64,000 bases of DNA from Bacteroidota bacterium (GTDB lineage Bacteria > Bacteroidota > Bacteroidia > Flavobacteriales > Flavobacteriaceae): NCBI GenBank assembly GCA_023386585.1, contig JAEWJM010000009.1:88642-152641 (forward strand), in the 5' to 3' direction. Positions 27,001 to 35,086 of this stretch are shown here, piece by piece. The notes under the pieces were generated by a model. That model did not search any database. It was not told where the DNA came from and worked only from the letters and a program-made list of their open reading frames with translations. A program made the position numbers and the translations under genes. Numbering within the stretch: the first letter of the stretch is position 1; the number at the start of each line of letters is the position of its first letter.

Positions 27001-28296
27001 CGAAATATTTCCACCGTTCGCAACGGCGATTCCTTCTTTGTACCATTGGTACGTGAGTCCCGTCCCAGTGGCAAGGAGCGACAAACTAACCGGGTCACCG
27101 TGACAAACGGTGTTACTTGCAACCGGCTCGCTTGTGATTACCGGAAGGCTGCTGACAGTCAGCAAATGCGTGGCGGTACAACCAAATGCGTTGGTATAGG
27201 TAAATGTAACATTGCCCTGTGAAACTGATGTTACTAATCCCGAATTGTCAATTGTTGCAACCGCATCATTTGAGCCTGTCCATGTGCCGCCTAATGACGG
27301 AAGCAACTGTGCTGTGTTTCCAAGGCACACCGAACTTGGTCCTGAGACCGTAGCCGAGTTGACCGTAAACATTCCCGGATAGTTTGAAGATCCGCTCGCG
27401 GTAGTAACCACGATAGGCCCGCTGGTCGCTCCCGCAGGAACATTCGCGGTGATTTGTGTAGTGCTGTTAATTGTATAAGTAGCTGTTGTTCCATTAAAAG
27501 TTACTGTCAGTGGAGCGATGAAATTAGTTCCTGTAATTGTAATCGGTGTTAAAGGCGAACTACATCCTGAAGTTGGTGAAAACGACGTAATTGATGGTGG
27601 TAATGTGTAGGAAATGATCAGCCGACCGTTGCCACCGGCTCCTCCGCTGCGGAAGTTGCCAATAGGAGGCTCGCCACCACCGCCACCGCCGCCAGGAACG
27701 CCACCATTTCCTCCGGCTGTATTTGCAACTGCTGTTCCGCCAGCGCCGCCGCCCCCCGGCGCTGTGCCGCCTAACCCGCCGGTGTTGCCCGCACCGGCTC
27801 CACCTTGATTCCCATTAATGTTTATTGTGCCACCGGATGCAGTTCCTCCGGCACCTCCGGCACCTGTATTTCGTTGACCGCCAACTCCACCGCCCGCGCT
27901 AAGGGTTATCGCACCCGAAAGCGTTGTAGCCTGGCCAGTTCCACCATTTGTATTTACATTTCCCGGGCCGCCGGTTCCGCCAATTCCGACGAAATAATTT
28001 ATATTGGATAAGGGAACCACGGCAAAAGTCCCCGTTACATACGCGCCCGATCCGCCACCTGATCCGCCATTATTATTTGAATTCGAACCGCCACCGCCAC
28101 CGCCTGCTCCCCAGGCCTCGACCGTTATCGAGGTAACTCCGGCAGGAACGACAAACGTTCCCGAAGCGGGGCCATTGTATGTCTGGGCAGCAATGTCAAA
28201 ACTGCTTATCAGGCAAATCAAAAGAAACAAAATGCAAGTTCCGGCATTGGCAATCATGTACCGTCCGGAAGACGGAGGTAAGTAGTTTGTATTCAT
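21028..28296 (-). CDS. Giant secreted repeat protein with T9SS C-terminal sorting domain (adhesin-like)
   Basis: A 2422-aa exported protein. Signal peptide within residues 14-38. Residues 39-230 are extremely glycine-rich (runs of 6-8 G), then an IPT/TIG domain (ITSFSPTSGCSSPLTPITI, about 232-312). From about 315 to 1370 there are Ig-like and PKD-like repeats with paired cysteines. From about 1370 to 1850 there are five repeats of about 95 aa with the core LTYQWQ...GPWTDI...TYDPP. The last 570 residues begin KTWTGAVNSNWNNAGNW and end in a beta domain (VSVFDVTGKNIAVF ... GVYFAKVAL) without the YPNP box of type A signals, probably type C. No enzyme domain was seen; surface adhesion is inferred. 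Confidence 0.88.
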   Translation of the reverse strand: MNTNYLPPSSGRYMIANAGTCILFLLICLISSFDIAAQTYNGPASGTFVVPAGVTSITVEAWGAGGGGGGSNSNNNGGSGGGSGAYVTGTFAVVPLSNINYFVGIGGTGGPGNVNTNGGTGQATTLSGAITLSAGGGVGGQRNTGAGGAGGTASGGTININGNQGGAGAGNTGGLGGTAPGGGGAGGTAVANTAGGNGGVPGGGGGGGEPPIGNFRSGGAGGNGRLIISYTLPPSITSFSPTSGCSSPLTPITITGTNFIAPLTVTFNGTTATYTINSTTQITANVPAGATSGPIVVTTASGSSNYPGMFTVNSATVSGPSSVCLGNTAQLLPSLGGTWTGSNDAVATIDNSGLVTSVSQGNVTFTYTNAFGCTATHLLTVSSLPVITSEPVASNTVCHGDPVSLSLLATGTGLTYQWYKEGIAVANGGNISGATTNTLNFVPALTTDSSLNYYCIISNACTTTLSTLSAAVIVQEKPQIGNQTTSTCSDFPFLANLIDGVPTSATVVPAGTTYSWAAPTVTGGLTGGSAQTGQSTVSQLLSNPTNVPQTATYVVTPTSGTSGNCVGSPFTVTVTVNPVPYIVNLSPTTCSGDTFSITPSNGGGNIIPLGTTYSWGAPTLSGGMSGGTAAIGQATISQTLTNLTTVPQTATYNITATSGSCTGSTFTMTITVNPKPTVGADLLSQTVCSGTPMTTVNLSNPNNLPGVTSYSWTRNNTAALTGIAATGSGNISGTLVNTTNVPQATTFTVTAISEEGCQSNTITVTVTVNPVPTPAANPASQTICSDTAISAVNLTASNGVAGSTFNWTRDNLVNVTGMPASGSGTPVNGTLTNTTNVSQVVTFTLNADASGCSSSSTTFTVTVKPKPVISANPTTQSVCSNIAITPILITETNNVSGTTFSWTRDNTVLVTGIPASGNGPSITGTMVNNSGVDQTVTFTLSATAGGCASVNGSAQVTIHPSPNVIAPATLSICNNSAVNLNFSALAGSTITWSSTSNANITGALSLSGNTISGTLSNTSTTPQTLTVTISATLSGCSSTKSTIITVFPDLQPPQIGESQTVCAGSTPTPIVITQLPSGGTALYTYQWQSAPSATGPWTSIAGATGSTYAPPITGAGTPTTFYQVIATSCGNETSNIVSVAVVNNFNFTFSTGGGGATVCSASAFNPTIESNQFLGGDSNIRFTWTSDVNYIAPVTGGPIGTTFTFYLFGIAIWSQSSATLPLTAINNTNSNVTTTVFITPNIYNDANVLICSLSPRQVTVTIRPKPVATVLAPATGSTICSATSAGIVIGGNITNSTMSYTITRAANANVTSSATFPIASGNLAIGATYTINDILTNTSAVIQPVTYTITPASPSCIGTPITFTVNVNPALTPGTIASNQGVCMGGDPSALIEATPATGGSSLTYQWQSSITSAAGPWADILGATGITYDPPAGLTQTTWYRRVVSTIVNGVTCSTANTTAIQVIINAVTGGTISTNQTICNGSVPATITTTTPATGAGALTYQWQISTGGCGGPWTDIPLATAATYTPTSLIVNTYFRRAAISTIGANSCNDYSNCISIVINNVSAGTIGTDETLCNSTNPAAFTQITTATGSGTLTYQWQQSTVGCGGPWTNIAGATSATYDPPTGVVVTTYYHRIVTSTLAAVSCSATTNCVVVTANAFIAGTINGNRTVCMGGDPAAFTVATAASGTGISYQWQSSPTGLAGSWIDIPGETNATYDPPGPVNAIIYYQRITFATVGGNTCQAPSNSVTVYVNDISPMTVAGDQILCANSDPVAFTVSTPASGLGAISYQWQSSATGCVGPWINVPGAIFATYDPPLLSQTTYYHVIATSTLNGVQCSTPSNCITVITNGKTWTGAVNSNWNNAGNWMPAGVPTPSNCVIIPNVLVDPVISGANYDAFAYSLTVLSGGRLDVTPTNTINVTNVVNVNALGNFFILDDASLVQTDNVANIGTIAITRITQPMYRFDFTYWNSPVVIGSYTLGNLSPVTLFDKYFSWNPTIAGGNGNWIQESSATIMNPTKGYIVRAPQTFSMNPSTTVPYTAVFLGTPNNGNINIPILTGSMGPATIFDKLNLIGNPYPSAVDADVFLNYPQNSALLNGTIYFWTHNAPPSAANPNPFYGTFTYNYSSDGYASYNTLGGTNTVPAGYGGTPPNGYIASGQAFFTVGITSGTALFNNSMRVSGNNNVFFRPGEQEKNAGLERHRIWLNLANSQNLFSQILVGYCEEATNGIDRSFDGELMGTGNLTLYSINDGKNLTIQGRQLPFDENDTVPLGLTAAEAGTYTIGIDRVDGLFTDHNIYLEDKVLNAIHDLNASPYSFATANGTFIDRFVLRYTNSALNTNSHNVAGVAAYIKNQVLAIQAESAIQQVSVFDVTGKNIAVFAPQTTEAFFTTQFVYAQGVYFAKVALVSGEILNIKLVTQ

Positions 28297-28720
28297 GATT
28301 TGTTTGTTTTGCGACGGACAAAGTTATTTCGGTTACCAGCTTTATGTCCGTTTGGTGGATAACTAGCATTAAAAACCGACAAATAACCTGTTTTTACGAA
28401 TGACTAGTTAATATCCTTAAAATGAAATACTTACCCGCAATTTTTAGAGGTAATTCGTCGGGTTTTCGTGTAATTTGTGGAGAAGATTTTGACCAAAAAA
28501 TGGTAACACGCCGCGCGTTGACTGGAATCGGCTGAGCGATACCAAAATGCTGGCTTGTAATGGTGATTTGTAGATTTGGAAGCATTGTTTTAAAACCAAA
28601 CGAATGCCACTTTTAGAAAGTAAAACTACCGGATTGTATAGATAGATCCGTCCGCGGGCAATGGATCGGAAAATCGTTTAATTCCTCGGACAGTTTGCTA
28701 CTCGCTTTCTCTTGATTGTA
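28297..28720. other. 424-bp gene-free gap between the two T9SS protein genes
   Basis: Apart from the promoter box at 28326-28319 I see no gene, repeat or clear terminator. GATCC (28647-28651) and GGATC (28665-28669) could form only a weak stem. Confidence 0.6.
28319..28326 (-). promoter_or_regulatory. -7 box of the giant T9SS protein gene
   Basis: TAACTTTG on the minus strand, 22 nt before the ATG; exact match to TAnnTTTG. No -33 element seen. Confidence 0.5.
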
Positions 28721-31700
28721 CTAATTCATCAGCTTGCGCGTGGTGAGTGTTCCGTCCTGAAGTTGGAACCGCGCAAAATATACACCCGAACTTAAGTCCA
28801 AATCGGCCTCAAAAGACTTTTCAGTTGCTTGGAAAACCCGGACGACTTTACCCGCCACATCGCTAATCTCAATTGAAATTATTGGTTGCAGCGATCTGGC
28901 ATGAAGCCTGTTTTCGCGTATAAAGGCATTGAGATACAGATCGGATGATGCGTCCGACAAATTAAGATTCGCGGTCGTATATCGCAGAACAAACCTAGTG
29001 TCGAATGTACCTGATGCCGTAAAAAACTCATATGGATTTTGCTTCAGGTCGTGAATAGTGTTATTGTAGCGGTCTTCCAGATAAATATTTTGGTTTTCGA
29101 AAAGTCCGTCGATGTGGTCGATCCGAATTGAAAAATTCCCCGCGTTAACCGTCGAAAAACCAAGTGGCACCTGATCAGTCTGCTGAAATGGCAGCGGCCG
29201 GCCTTGGATTGCAAGATGATTTTCCGGAATTATTGAGTAAAAAGTAACACTACCCGGACTGAAGCGCTCGCCGTCGAGTCCGCGGTCCCAACCCAAAGTC
29301 GCGCCGGTTATATATCCAACCAGGATCTGGTTAAATGAGCCGCTCTCATTGGTAAAATTGAGCCATATTCTGTGCCGCTCGATTGCCTGCGCCGTGGAGG
29401 CATTCGGATGAACCCTAAAAAATTGCGAGTTATTGTCGGCGACACGCATGCTGTTATTGAAAATCGCACTTCCGGGTACTCCAAGGCTTTTCACGAAAAA
29501 CGCTTCGCCTGCCGCAATGTATCCGTTTGGAGCCGGCCCGCCCGACGATGCGACCGTTCCCACGCCGCCGGTTTTGTTCCAGGAAGCATAATCGGCATCA
29601 GTGTAGTTGATGACATAGTTTCCGTAAAACGGATCGGGAAATGCCGTCGACCAAGGGGTGTTGTGTGTCCAAAAATAAATTGTGCCGTCGATTACGGATG
29701 CGTTCGAAGGATTGTTTAAAAATGACGCGGCGCTTACTGCAGACGGATAGGGATTTCCCAGCAGATTCCATTTATCATTGGTCGCTGCAGGTCCCATCGA
29801 GCCGTAACTGATCGGACAAGTGATGACGCCGTTGTTCGGGACGCCGGTGAATGTCGCTGTATATGCCGTTTTTATCGCCGGATTTGTGGAATAGGTTTGC
29901 GGAGCCCGAACGATGTATCCTTTTCGCGGATCCATTACTGTCGCTGCAGATTCCTGAATCCAAATTCCGCTTGCGCCGCCAACCGAAGGCGTCCAGCTGA
30001 AATATTTGTCGAACAACGTATTTGGTGATAATGTACCCAGTGTATAATTTGATGCCTGCGTTACCGGCGAATTCCAATAAGTAAAATCGTAGCGATACAT
30101 TGGTTGGGTTGTTCGCTGCATATTAATATTTCCCGTGTTGGCAACGGCGTTGACCTGCAAAAGGCTCGCACTGTCCATAACTGTAAATGTTCCACCTGCG
30201 CTCACGTTTACTGCATTTGTCACGGTAAGATTGTTTCCCGAATTCATCGTTAGCACGCCGCCGGCCAATACGCTAAGCGAATATGCAAAAGCATCATAAG
30301 ACGCTCCGGAGATGATCGCATTATTTGGCGCTGGCGGAATCACAACGCAGTCCAATGCCGTTGGAACTCCTGCTGGTGTCCAGTTTGCTGCATTATTCCA
30401 TGCCGTGCTGACTGACCCATTCCACGTCTTGCTCGAGTTGACAGTGACTGTTGTTGATTCAGTTTCAATGAGGGTTGCGCCGTTGCATAAAGTATAAGTA
30501 ACCTGCGCGGTATAAACTGTCGTTGCCGATGGGCAGACGGTGATCACATCCGTATTTCCTACTACGGGACCGGTTGTTCCCGCGCCCTGAAACCACTTAA
30601 TCGACGTGATTGCAGTCCCCGATGGAACAAAGCGCCACGCTTCATTCGTTACCGTCCAGTTTGCATCCAATCCGTTTCGGTTAGGGGCGGCAATTCCTTG
30701 TGTCCCGGTCGAATTTTGCACTCCGACAATTGCGTTTCCGTCATTCCAGGTAGCACAAACACTCTTTTGCTTAACATACACATCGATGATGTTGGTGTTT
30801 TCATAAAGCACGATCATGCCGCTGTACAATTGCGAAGTGCAGGAATACATTGGGATATTATTCCATGAAGCCACCAATGCCCTGCAACCGGTATTTAGAG
30901 TTATCAATTCCCATCCGACTTCGCCACCCAAACTAGGATTGATATCGTGATACACGCCAAATATACTGTTCAGAAACAGGCTTGTTGACGGAACTCCCGT
31001 TGTAAATTGCCACGCTGAACCTTGGCCCGGAAGGTTTGAAGAAATATCGAATGTCACAACCCCGTTGGAGCTGATAAGACATTTGTTGTAGGTATTTCCG
31101 TAAAAACAGAAGTTAAATGGAAGATTGATTATTGGCGACCATGTGTCATCAATATTGACACTAACCGGGTTTTTCAGGCAAGTGAACTGATACGGCGGAT
31201 TGTACGGAATCGATTCCACGGTGTAGCTGGTTGTCTGGCCGAGCTGCAGATATGTTGCTTCAAGGTCGACGCACGATGCCGAAGTACATGAAACCGGCGC
31301 AGGATCGGCGCCGTTGAGTCCTAGTCCGCCGGAAACCACCGACGGGCATCCAAGGGTTGTCGTTCCGGTACTGTTTCCGACGCCACAAGTCGGAATATTA
31401 AATGTTGTCGCGCCGATCCAAACTCCCTGTCCAAGTGCGCCGCCGCAATTTGACCGAACCCAAACGTAATAGGTTACGCCCGCCGTTAAACCGCTGAGGT
31501 TTGCTGTCAATACGCTTGCGGCTGTACTTCCTGTTGGAGTTGTACTGGCGACCGGCGTCGTACTCGAAGTAGAAACATAATATTGATAGCCATTTGCCGG
31601 CGCCGGTGTTGCGGCGAGCCATGACACGGCGACTGTGGTTCCCGAAGTAACGTTAACTGAAATTGCCGATGGGTTTCCTGAACACGGCAACGGTGGCGCA

Positions 31701-34039
31701 ACAGTCAGGGTATAATCTTCCGTTTCGCCGTTATTTATGTTGCCGCAGGCCGTCGGACTTGTCATGATGTAGTCTATCCGAACCCGCATCCTGTAATTTC
31801 CGGTTGCTGCGGCTGCGGGGATAGTGAAGCTGCCGGTGTTCGCAGCATTGTAGCCAGCCGACGTATAAACGGTTTCGCCTGCATCGTTAAAGTCAAGATC
31901 GTTGTTCCAGTCGACCCAGATTCCCATGCCAAAAGTACCGCCAGTATAGGCAGCAGAAAAGCTGACCGGTAATCCCGCCAGTTGCGTAACCGCTTGCGCT
32001 GTATAATTGCCGTATCCACCCGCGGAGTATGCGGTTGAATTGGAGATGTTTGCCAAGCCGCCGGTTGTGGTGAAATTGTTAATGTAGCCACTTGTCACGC
32101 TCGAAGTCGAGATGCAATATCCGGTGTAGAATGTCCCAGCGCCGACCCAGAATCCGTAATCGGTACCGTTGCAGTTTGATCGAACCCAAAAATAATAGGT
32201 CGTGTTTGCGGTGAGTCCGCTTAATGCTGCCGAAGTCATTCCCGCGGCGGTGCTTCCTGATGGCGTAGTGCCGGCAAGCGGAGCAGTGCTGCTGGTTGAA
32301 ACGTAATATTGATAACCGTTCACAGGAGCGGGTGAAGCGGCCGCCCACGAAATTGTTGCTGTGGAACCGCTTGTCACCGCCGAGGCAAGTGCTGATGGAT
32401 AGGTCGCACAGGGCAGTGGCGGAGGGATTGCCAATGTGTAATCTTCAGTTTCGCCGTCAGTAATGGTGCCACAGGCTGACGGACTAACCGACCAATAATC
32501 GGCGCGAATCCGCATTCTGTAATTTCCGGTCGCGGCTCCGGGAATTGCAAAGCTTCCGGAATAAGTCGAGTTGTAACCTGCTGAAAGGAACATTGTTTCA
32601 CCGGCGTCGTTAAAGTCGAGATCATTGTTCCAGTCGATCCAGATTCCAAAACCAAACGTCCCGCCGGTAAATGCTGCAGAAAAGTTCAGTGATTGCCCTG
32701 CAAGTTGGCTAACGGACTGTGCAGTGTAATTTGCGTATCCACCGGCGGTAAATCCACTGGTGTTATTGATATTCGACAATCCGCCTGTCGTAGTAAAATT
32801 GCTGATGTACTCGGTCGTACTTGTTGAGGTATTGGAAACACAATAGCCGGTAAAGAAAGTTGATGAACCTGCCCATGCTCCTTTGTTCGTTCCATCGCAA
32901 TTCGATCGAACCCAGAAATAATAAGTGGTATTTGGCGTCAATCCCGTTAACGATGCGCTTAAAATTCCCGCCGCCGTACTGCCAGTCGGCGCTGTGCCAG
33001 CAGTTGGTGGTGTTGCGCTTGTCGATACATAATATTGATAACCGCTGCCCGGTGCAGGCGATGGTGCAACCCAGCTGATCGTCGCCGATGTCGTACCGGT
33101 AACGAGTGAGGCGAGCCCGGAAGGTAACGTCGGGCAGGGAAGTGGCGCAGTGACTGTCAGCGTATAGTCTTCTGCTTCTCCATCGGTAATGGCGCCGCAG
33201 GCAAGCGGACTGGTATTAAAATAATCGGCGCGGATGCGCATCCTGTAGTTTCCGCTTCCGGCTCCGCCAGGAACTGTGAAGCTTCCCGAATAACTTGCAC
33301 TGTAGCTTGAAGAAAGGAACATTGTTTCACCGGCGTCGTTGAAATCGAGGTCATTGTTCCAGTCGACCCAGATTCCAAAACCAAAGGTTCCGCCTATAAA
33401 CGTCGTCGAAAAATTGATTGTTTGTCCGGCTGGTTGGCTTACCGACTGCGCGGTATAATTTGCGTAGCCGCCGGCGGTAAAGCCTGTAGTGTTTCCGATG
33501 TTCGTTATTCCGTTTGTTGTCGTGAAATTATTGATGTATTCGGTTGTGCTTGTTGTGGTCGATGCGGGGCAATATCCGGTGTACAAGCAAACTGTTCCTG
33601 TCATGTCGTTTGCGTTGGCATTGTTTGTCCGCATAATGCGTAAATAATACGTTGTCGAAGCCGCAACCGCTGCCGTCAATGAGGCATTCGCGGTTCCCGG
33701 GACTGTGCACGCAACCTGCGAGAATGCGCCGCAACTTCCTGAATAAACTGCTACTCCTACAATTCTGTTGCTGGTGACATCAATATTGACGTTTCCCGTA
33801 CTGGCGGGCGTGAATTTGTACCATCCGTCGCGGTAGGAAGTACCCGAGCAGGGAAAAGGTGCTTCGGTCGTGCTGTTCGTAAAAGCGGCCGACACATTAT
33901 AGGCTGTCGTGGTGCAGGAGCCGCCAACTGTCAACGCCGTGGCGCCGGCACACGCATCACTTTGCGCATTTGCATCCTGCCAGCACAAAACAAACATCAA
34001 TGAAAAAAATATCGGGATGAAATAGTAAAGTTTTTTCAT
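28721..34039 (-). CDS. Large secreted protein with GEVED and fibronectin type III repeats and T9SS sorting domain
   Basis: A 1772-aa exported protein, signal peptide 1-25. An N-terminal pre-peptidase-like beta domain (about 28-150, DGWYKFTPASTGNVNIDV) is followed by three units, each a GEVED domain (WVDWNNDLDFNDAGET ... DGEAEDYTL) plus a fibronectin type III domain (GYQYYVSTS ... TYYFWVRSNC). A further beta domain with PYNPPYQFTCLKNPVSVN and NLPFNFCFYGNTYNKC follows. The final 560 residues start KTWNGSVSTAWNNAANW and closely resemble the C-terminus of the 2422-aa neighbour, including FDFTYWNSPV and the terminal sorting domain ending SGVYFARFQLQDG. No catalytic motif seen. Likely a cell-surface or secreted adhesin; function inferred from architecture. 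Confidence 0.88.
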   Translation of the reverse strand: MKKLYYFIPIFFSLMFVLCWQDANAQSDACAGATALTVGGSCTTTAYNVSAAFTNSTTEAPFPCSGTSYRDGWYKFTPASTGNVNIDVTSNRIVGVAVYSGSCGAFSQVACTVPGTANASLTAAVAASTTYYLRIMRTNNANANDMTGTVCLYTGYCPASTTTSTTEYINNFTTTNGITNIGNTTGFTAGGYANYTAQSVSQPAGQTINFSTTFIGGTFGFGIWVDWNNDLDFNDAGETMFLSSSYSASYSGSFTVPGGAGSGNYRMRIRADYFNTSPLACGAITDGEAEDYTLTVTAPLPCPTLPSGLASLVTGTTSATISWVAPSPAPGSGYQYYVSTSATPPTAGTAPTGSTAAGILSASLTGLTPNTTYYFWVRSNCDGTNKGAWAGSSTFFTGYCVSNTSTSTTEYISNFTTTGGLSNINNTSGFTAGGYANYTAQSVSQLAGQSLNFSAAFTGGTFGFGIWIDWNNDLDFNDAGETMFLSAGYNSTYSGSFAIPGAATGNYRMRIRADYWSVSPSACGTITDGETEDYTLAIPPPLPCATYPSALASAVTSGSTATISWAAASPAPVNGYQYYVSTSSTAPLAGTTPSGSTAAGMTSAALSGLTANTTYYFWVRSNCNGTDYGFWVGAGTFYTGYCISTSSVTSGYINNFTTTGGLANISNSTAYSAGGYGNYTAQAVTQLAGLPVSFSAAYTGGTFGMGIWVDWNNDLDFNDAGETVYTSAGYNAANTGSFTIPAAAATGNYRMRVRIDYIMTSPTACGNINNGETEDYTLTVAPPLPCSGNPSAISVNVTSGTTVAVSWLAATPAPANGYQYYVSTSSTTPVASTTPTGSTAASVLTANLSGLTAGVTYYVWVRSNCGGALGQGVWIGATTFNIPTCGVGNSTGTTTLGCPSVVSGGLGLNGADPAPVSCTSASCVDLEATYLQLGQTTSYTVESIPYNPPYQFTCLKNPVSVNIDDTWSPIINLPFNFCFYGNTYNKCLISSNGVVTFDISSNLPGQGSAWQFTTGVPSTSLFLNSIFGVYHDINPSLGGEVGWELITLNTGCRALVASWNNIPMYSCTSQLYSGMIVLYENTNIIDVYVKQKSVCATWNDGNAIVGVQNSTGTQGIAAPNRNGLDANWTVTNEAWRFVPSGTAITSIKWFQGAGTTGPVVGNTDVITVCPSATTVYTAQVTYTLCNGATLIETESTTVTVNSSKTWNGSVSTAWNNAANWTPAGVPTALDCVVIPPAPNNAIISGASYDAFAYSLSVLAGGVLTMNSGNNLTVTNAVNVSAGGTFTVMDSASLLQVNAVANTGNINMQRTTQPMYRYDFTYWNSPVTQASNYTLGTLSPNTLFDKYFSWTPSVGGASGIWIQESAATVMDPRKGYIVRAPQTYSTNPAIKTAYTATFTGVPNNGVITCPISYGSMGPAATNDKWNLLGNPYPSAVSAASFLNNPSNASVIDGTIYFWTHNTPWSTAFPDPFYGNYVINYTDADYASWNKTGGVGTVASSGGPAPNGYIAAGEAFFVKSLGVPGSAIFNNSMRVADNNSQFFRVHPNASTAQAIERHRIWLNFTNESGSFNQILVGYITGATLGWDRGLDGERFSPGSVTFYSIIPENHLAIQGRPLPFQQTDQVPLGFSTVNAGNFSIRIDHIDGLFENQNIYLEDRYNNTIHDLKQNPYEFFTASGTFDTRFVLRYTTANLNLSDASSDLYLNAFIRENRLHARSLQPIISIEISDVAGKVVRVFQATEKSFEADLDLSSGVYFARFQLQDGTLTTRKLMN

Positions 34040-34387
34040 AATGAGGATTTTTGCTGATATTCGACAACCCGCAGATATTACGATGTAATTTTAATAATAA
34101 TATTCCATAAATCTAAATTAAAAACCTTATAAATCAAGTATTTGATAATTCTGGCGGCGAGGCCCCGGCATTACTCGATTTAGTCTCCAGTATCGCTGCA
34201 AATTTTCTATGTTGTCGGTAACAAAAACAGGATCACTAAGTTGCAATATTATCCTGCCGTAACCACAGTTTGTGAGTTTTCGTTGAAGTTTAATGCCTGA
34301 CAAAATTGGTTGATTTATAATTCCGATATGTTTTTACCGCATTTTTTCGAAGTAATTTTCTTTATTTTTGAATGCTCAACATCGCCT
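34040..34387. other. 348-bp divergent intergenic region
   Basis: An A/T-rich stretch at 34085-34140 is followed by sequence with no gene or repeat that I recognise. It must hold the promoters of the GEVED protein (minus) and the TPR protein (plus); only the latter has a visible -7 box. Confidence 0.6.
34363..34370 (+). promoter_or_regulatory. -7 box of the TPR protein-Mpl operon
   Basis: TATTTTTG, an exact match, 17 nt before the ATG at 34388. It lies downstream of the alternative upstream start at 34310 and so rules that start out. Confidence 0.55.
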
Positions 34388-35086
34388 ATGAAATCCCTAC
34401 ATTGTTTGCTGCTGGTTGTTTGCCTGAATGTTTTCGGGCAGGCTGATTTGGCCCGCGGCGAACAGTTGTTTCATCAGGGCGAGCTGTCACAGGCGGCAAA
34501 AATCTTCCGCTTGCGCATCCAAAATGAGCCGGCCAATTCAAGGGCGCTGGAATTTCTCGGCGATATAAGTGCTACCCAGAAAAATTGGGATTCGGCGGCG
34601 TTTTATTATGAAAGATTGAAATCGGTAAATCCGCGGTCAGCGTCAGCACAATATAAATACGGCGGTGCAATGGCAATGTCGGCATCACAATCGAATAAAG
34701 TCAAAGCGCTGACAATGGTTTCCGACATACGCAATGCGTTCGAACGCGCGATAGCCCTTGATCCGAAACACATCAACGCTCGCTGGGCGCTTATCGAACT
34801 GAACCTGCAATTGCCGGCAATTTTCGGCGGAAGCGAATCAAAAGCGACTACGTATGCGAATGAACTTCTGAAAATTTCAGCAGTTGACGGCTGGCTCGCG
34901 AAAGGAAAAATCGCCGAGTATTTTGAACGGTATGCAACGGCTGAGAAATATTACCGCAAAGCTGTCGAAACCGGCGGCTCGCGCACAACATACCAGAAAC
35001 TTGCTGAATTATATAAAAATAAGATGAACAGGCCCGACAAGGCAAAAGAAACGATGGCCGCTTATCTTCAGAAAAACAAATCTTAA
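34388..35086 (+). CDS. Exported TPR-repeat protein
   Basis: A 232-aa protein with a signal peptide (SLHCLLLVVCLNVFGQ) followed by about five tetratricopeptide repeats, for example ARGEQLFHQGELSQAAKIFR, ALEFLGDISATQKNWDSAAFYYERL and AKGKIAEYFERYATAEKYYRKA. TPR domains bind other proteins; the partner is unknown. The stop codon directly abuts the ATG of the Mpl-like ligase, so expression is linked to cell-wall recycling, at least by operon. The start at 34388 is supported by the promoter box and signal peptide. Confidence 0.8.
   Translation: MKSLHCLLLVVCLNVFGQADLARGEQLFHQGELSQAAKIFRLRIQNEPANSRALEFLGDISATQKNWDSAAFYYERLKSVNPRSASAQYKYGGAMAMSASQSNKVKALTMVSDIRNAFERAIALDPKHINARWALIELNLQLPAIFGGSESKATTYANELLKISAVDGWLAKGKIAEYFERYATAEKYYRKAVETGGSRTTYQKLAELYKNKMNRPDKAKETMAAYLQKNKS

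Noticed and set aside
22000..28100. Short-period repeats in the giant gene as a possible CRISPR or satellite array
   Set aside because: The periodicity is that of coded protein repeats of about 80-95 aa in one open frame; no 23-47-nt direct repeats with unique spacers.
27614..28285. Proline-rich plus-strand frames opposite the Gly-rich coding stretch
   Set aside because: They are the complement of glycine codons (CCN opposite GGN) in the giant T9SS gene; no start context or promoter.
28394..28585. 63-codon minus-strand frame between the two T9SS genes
   Set aside because: No homology pattern, no promoter box at a useful distance, composition not distinct from intergenic sequence.
21028..34039. 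Possible toxin or polymorphic secretion effector in the giant proteins
   Set aside because: No enzymatic or toxin domain seen, no immunity-like gene next to them; both end in T9SS sorting domains.
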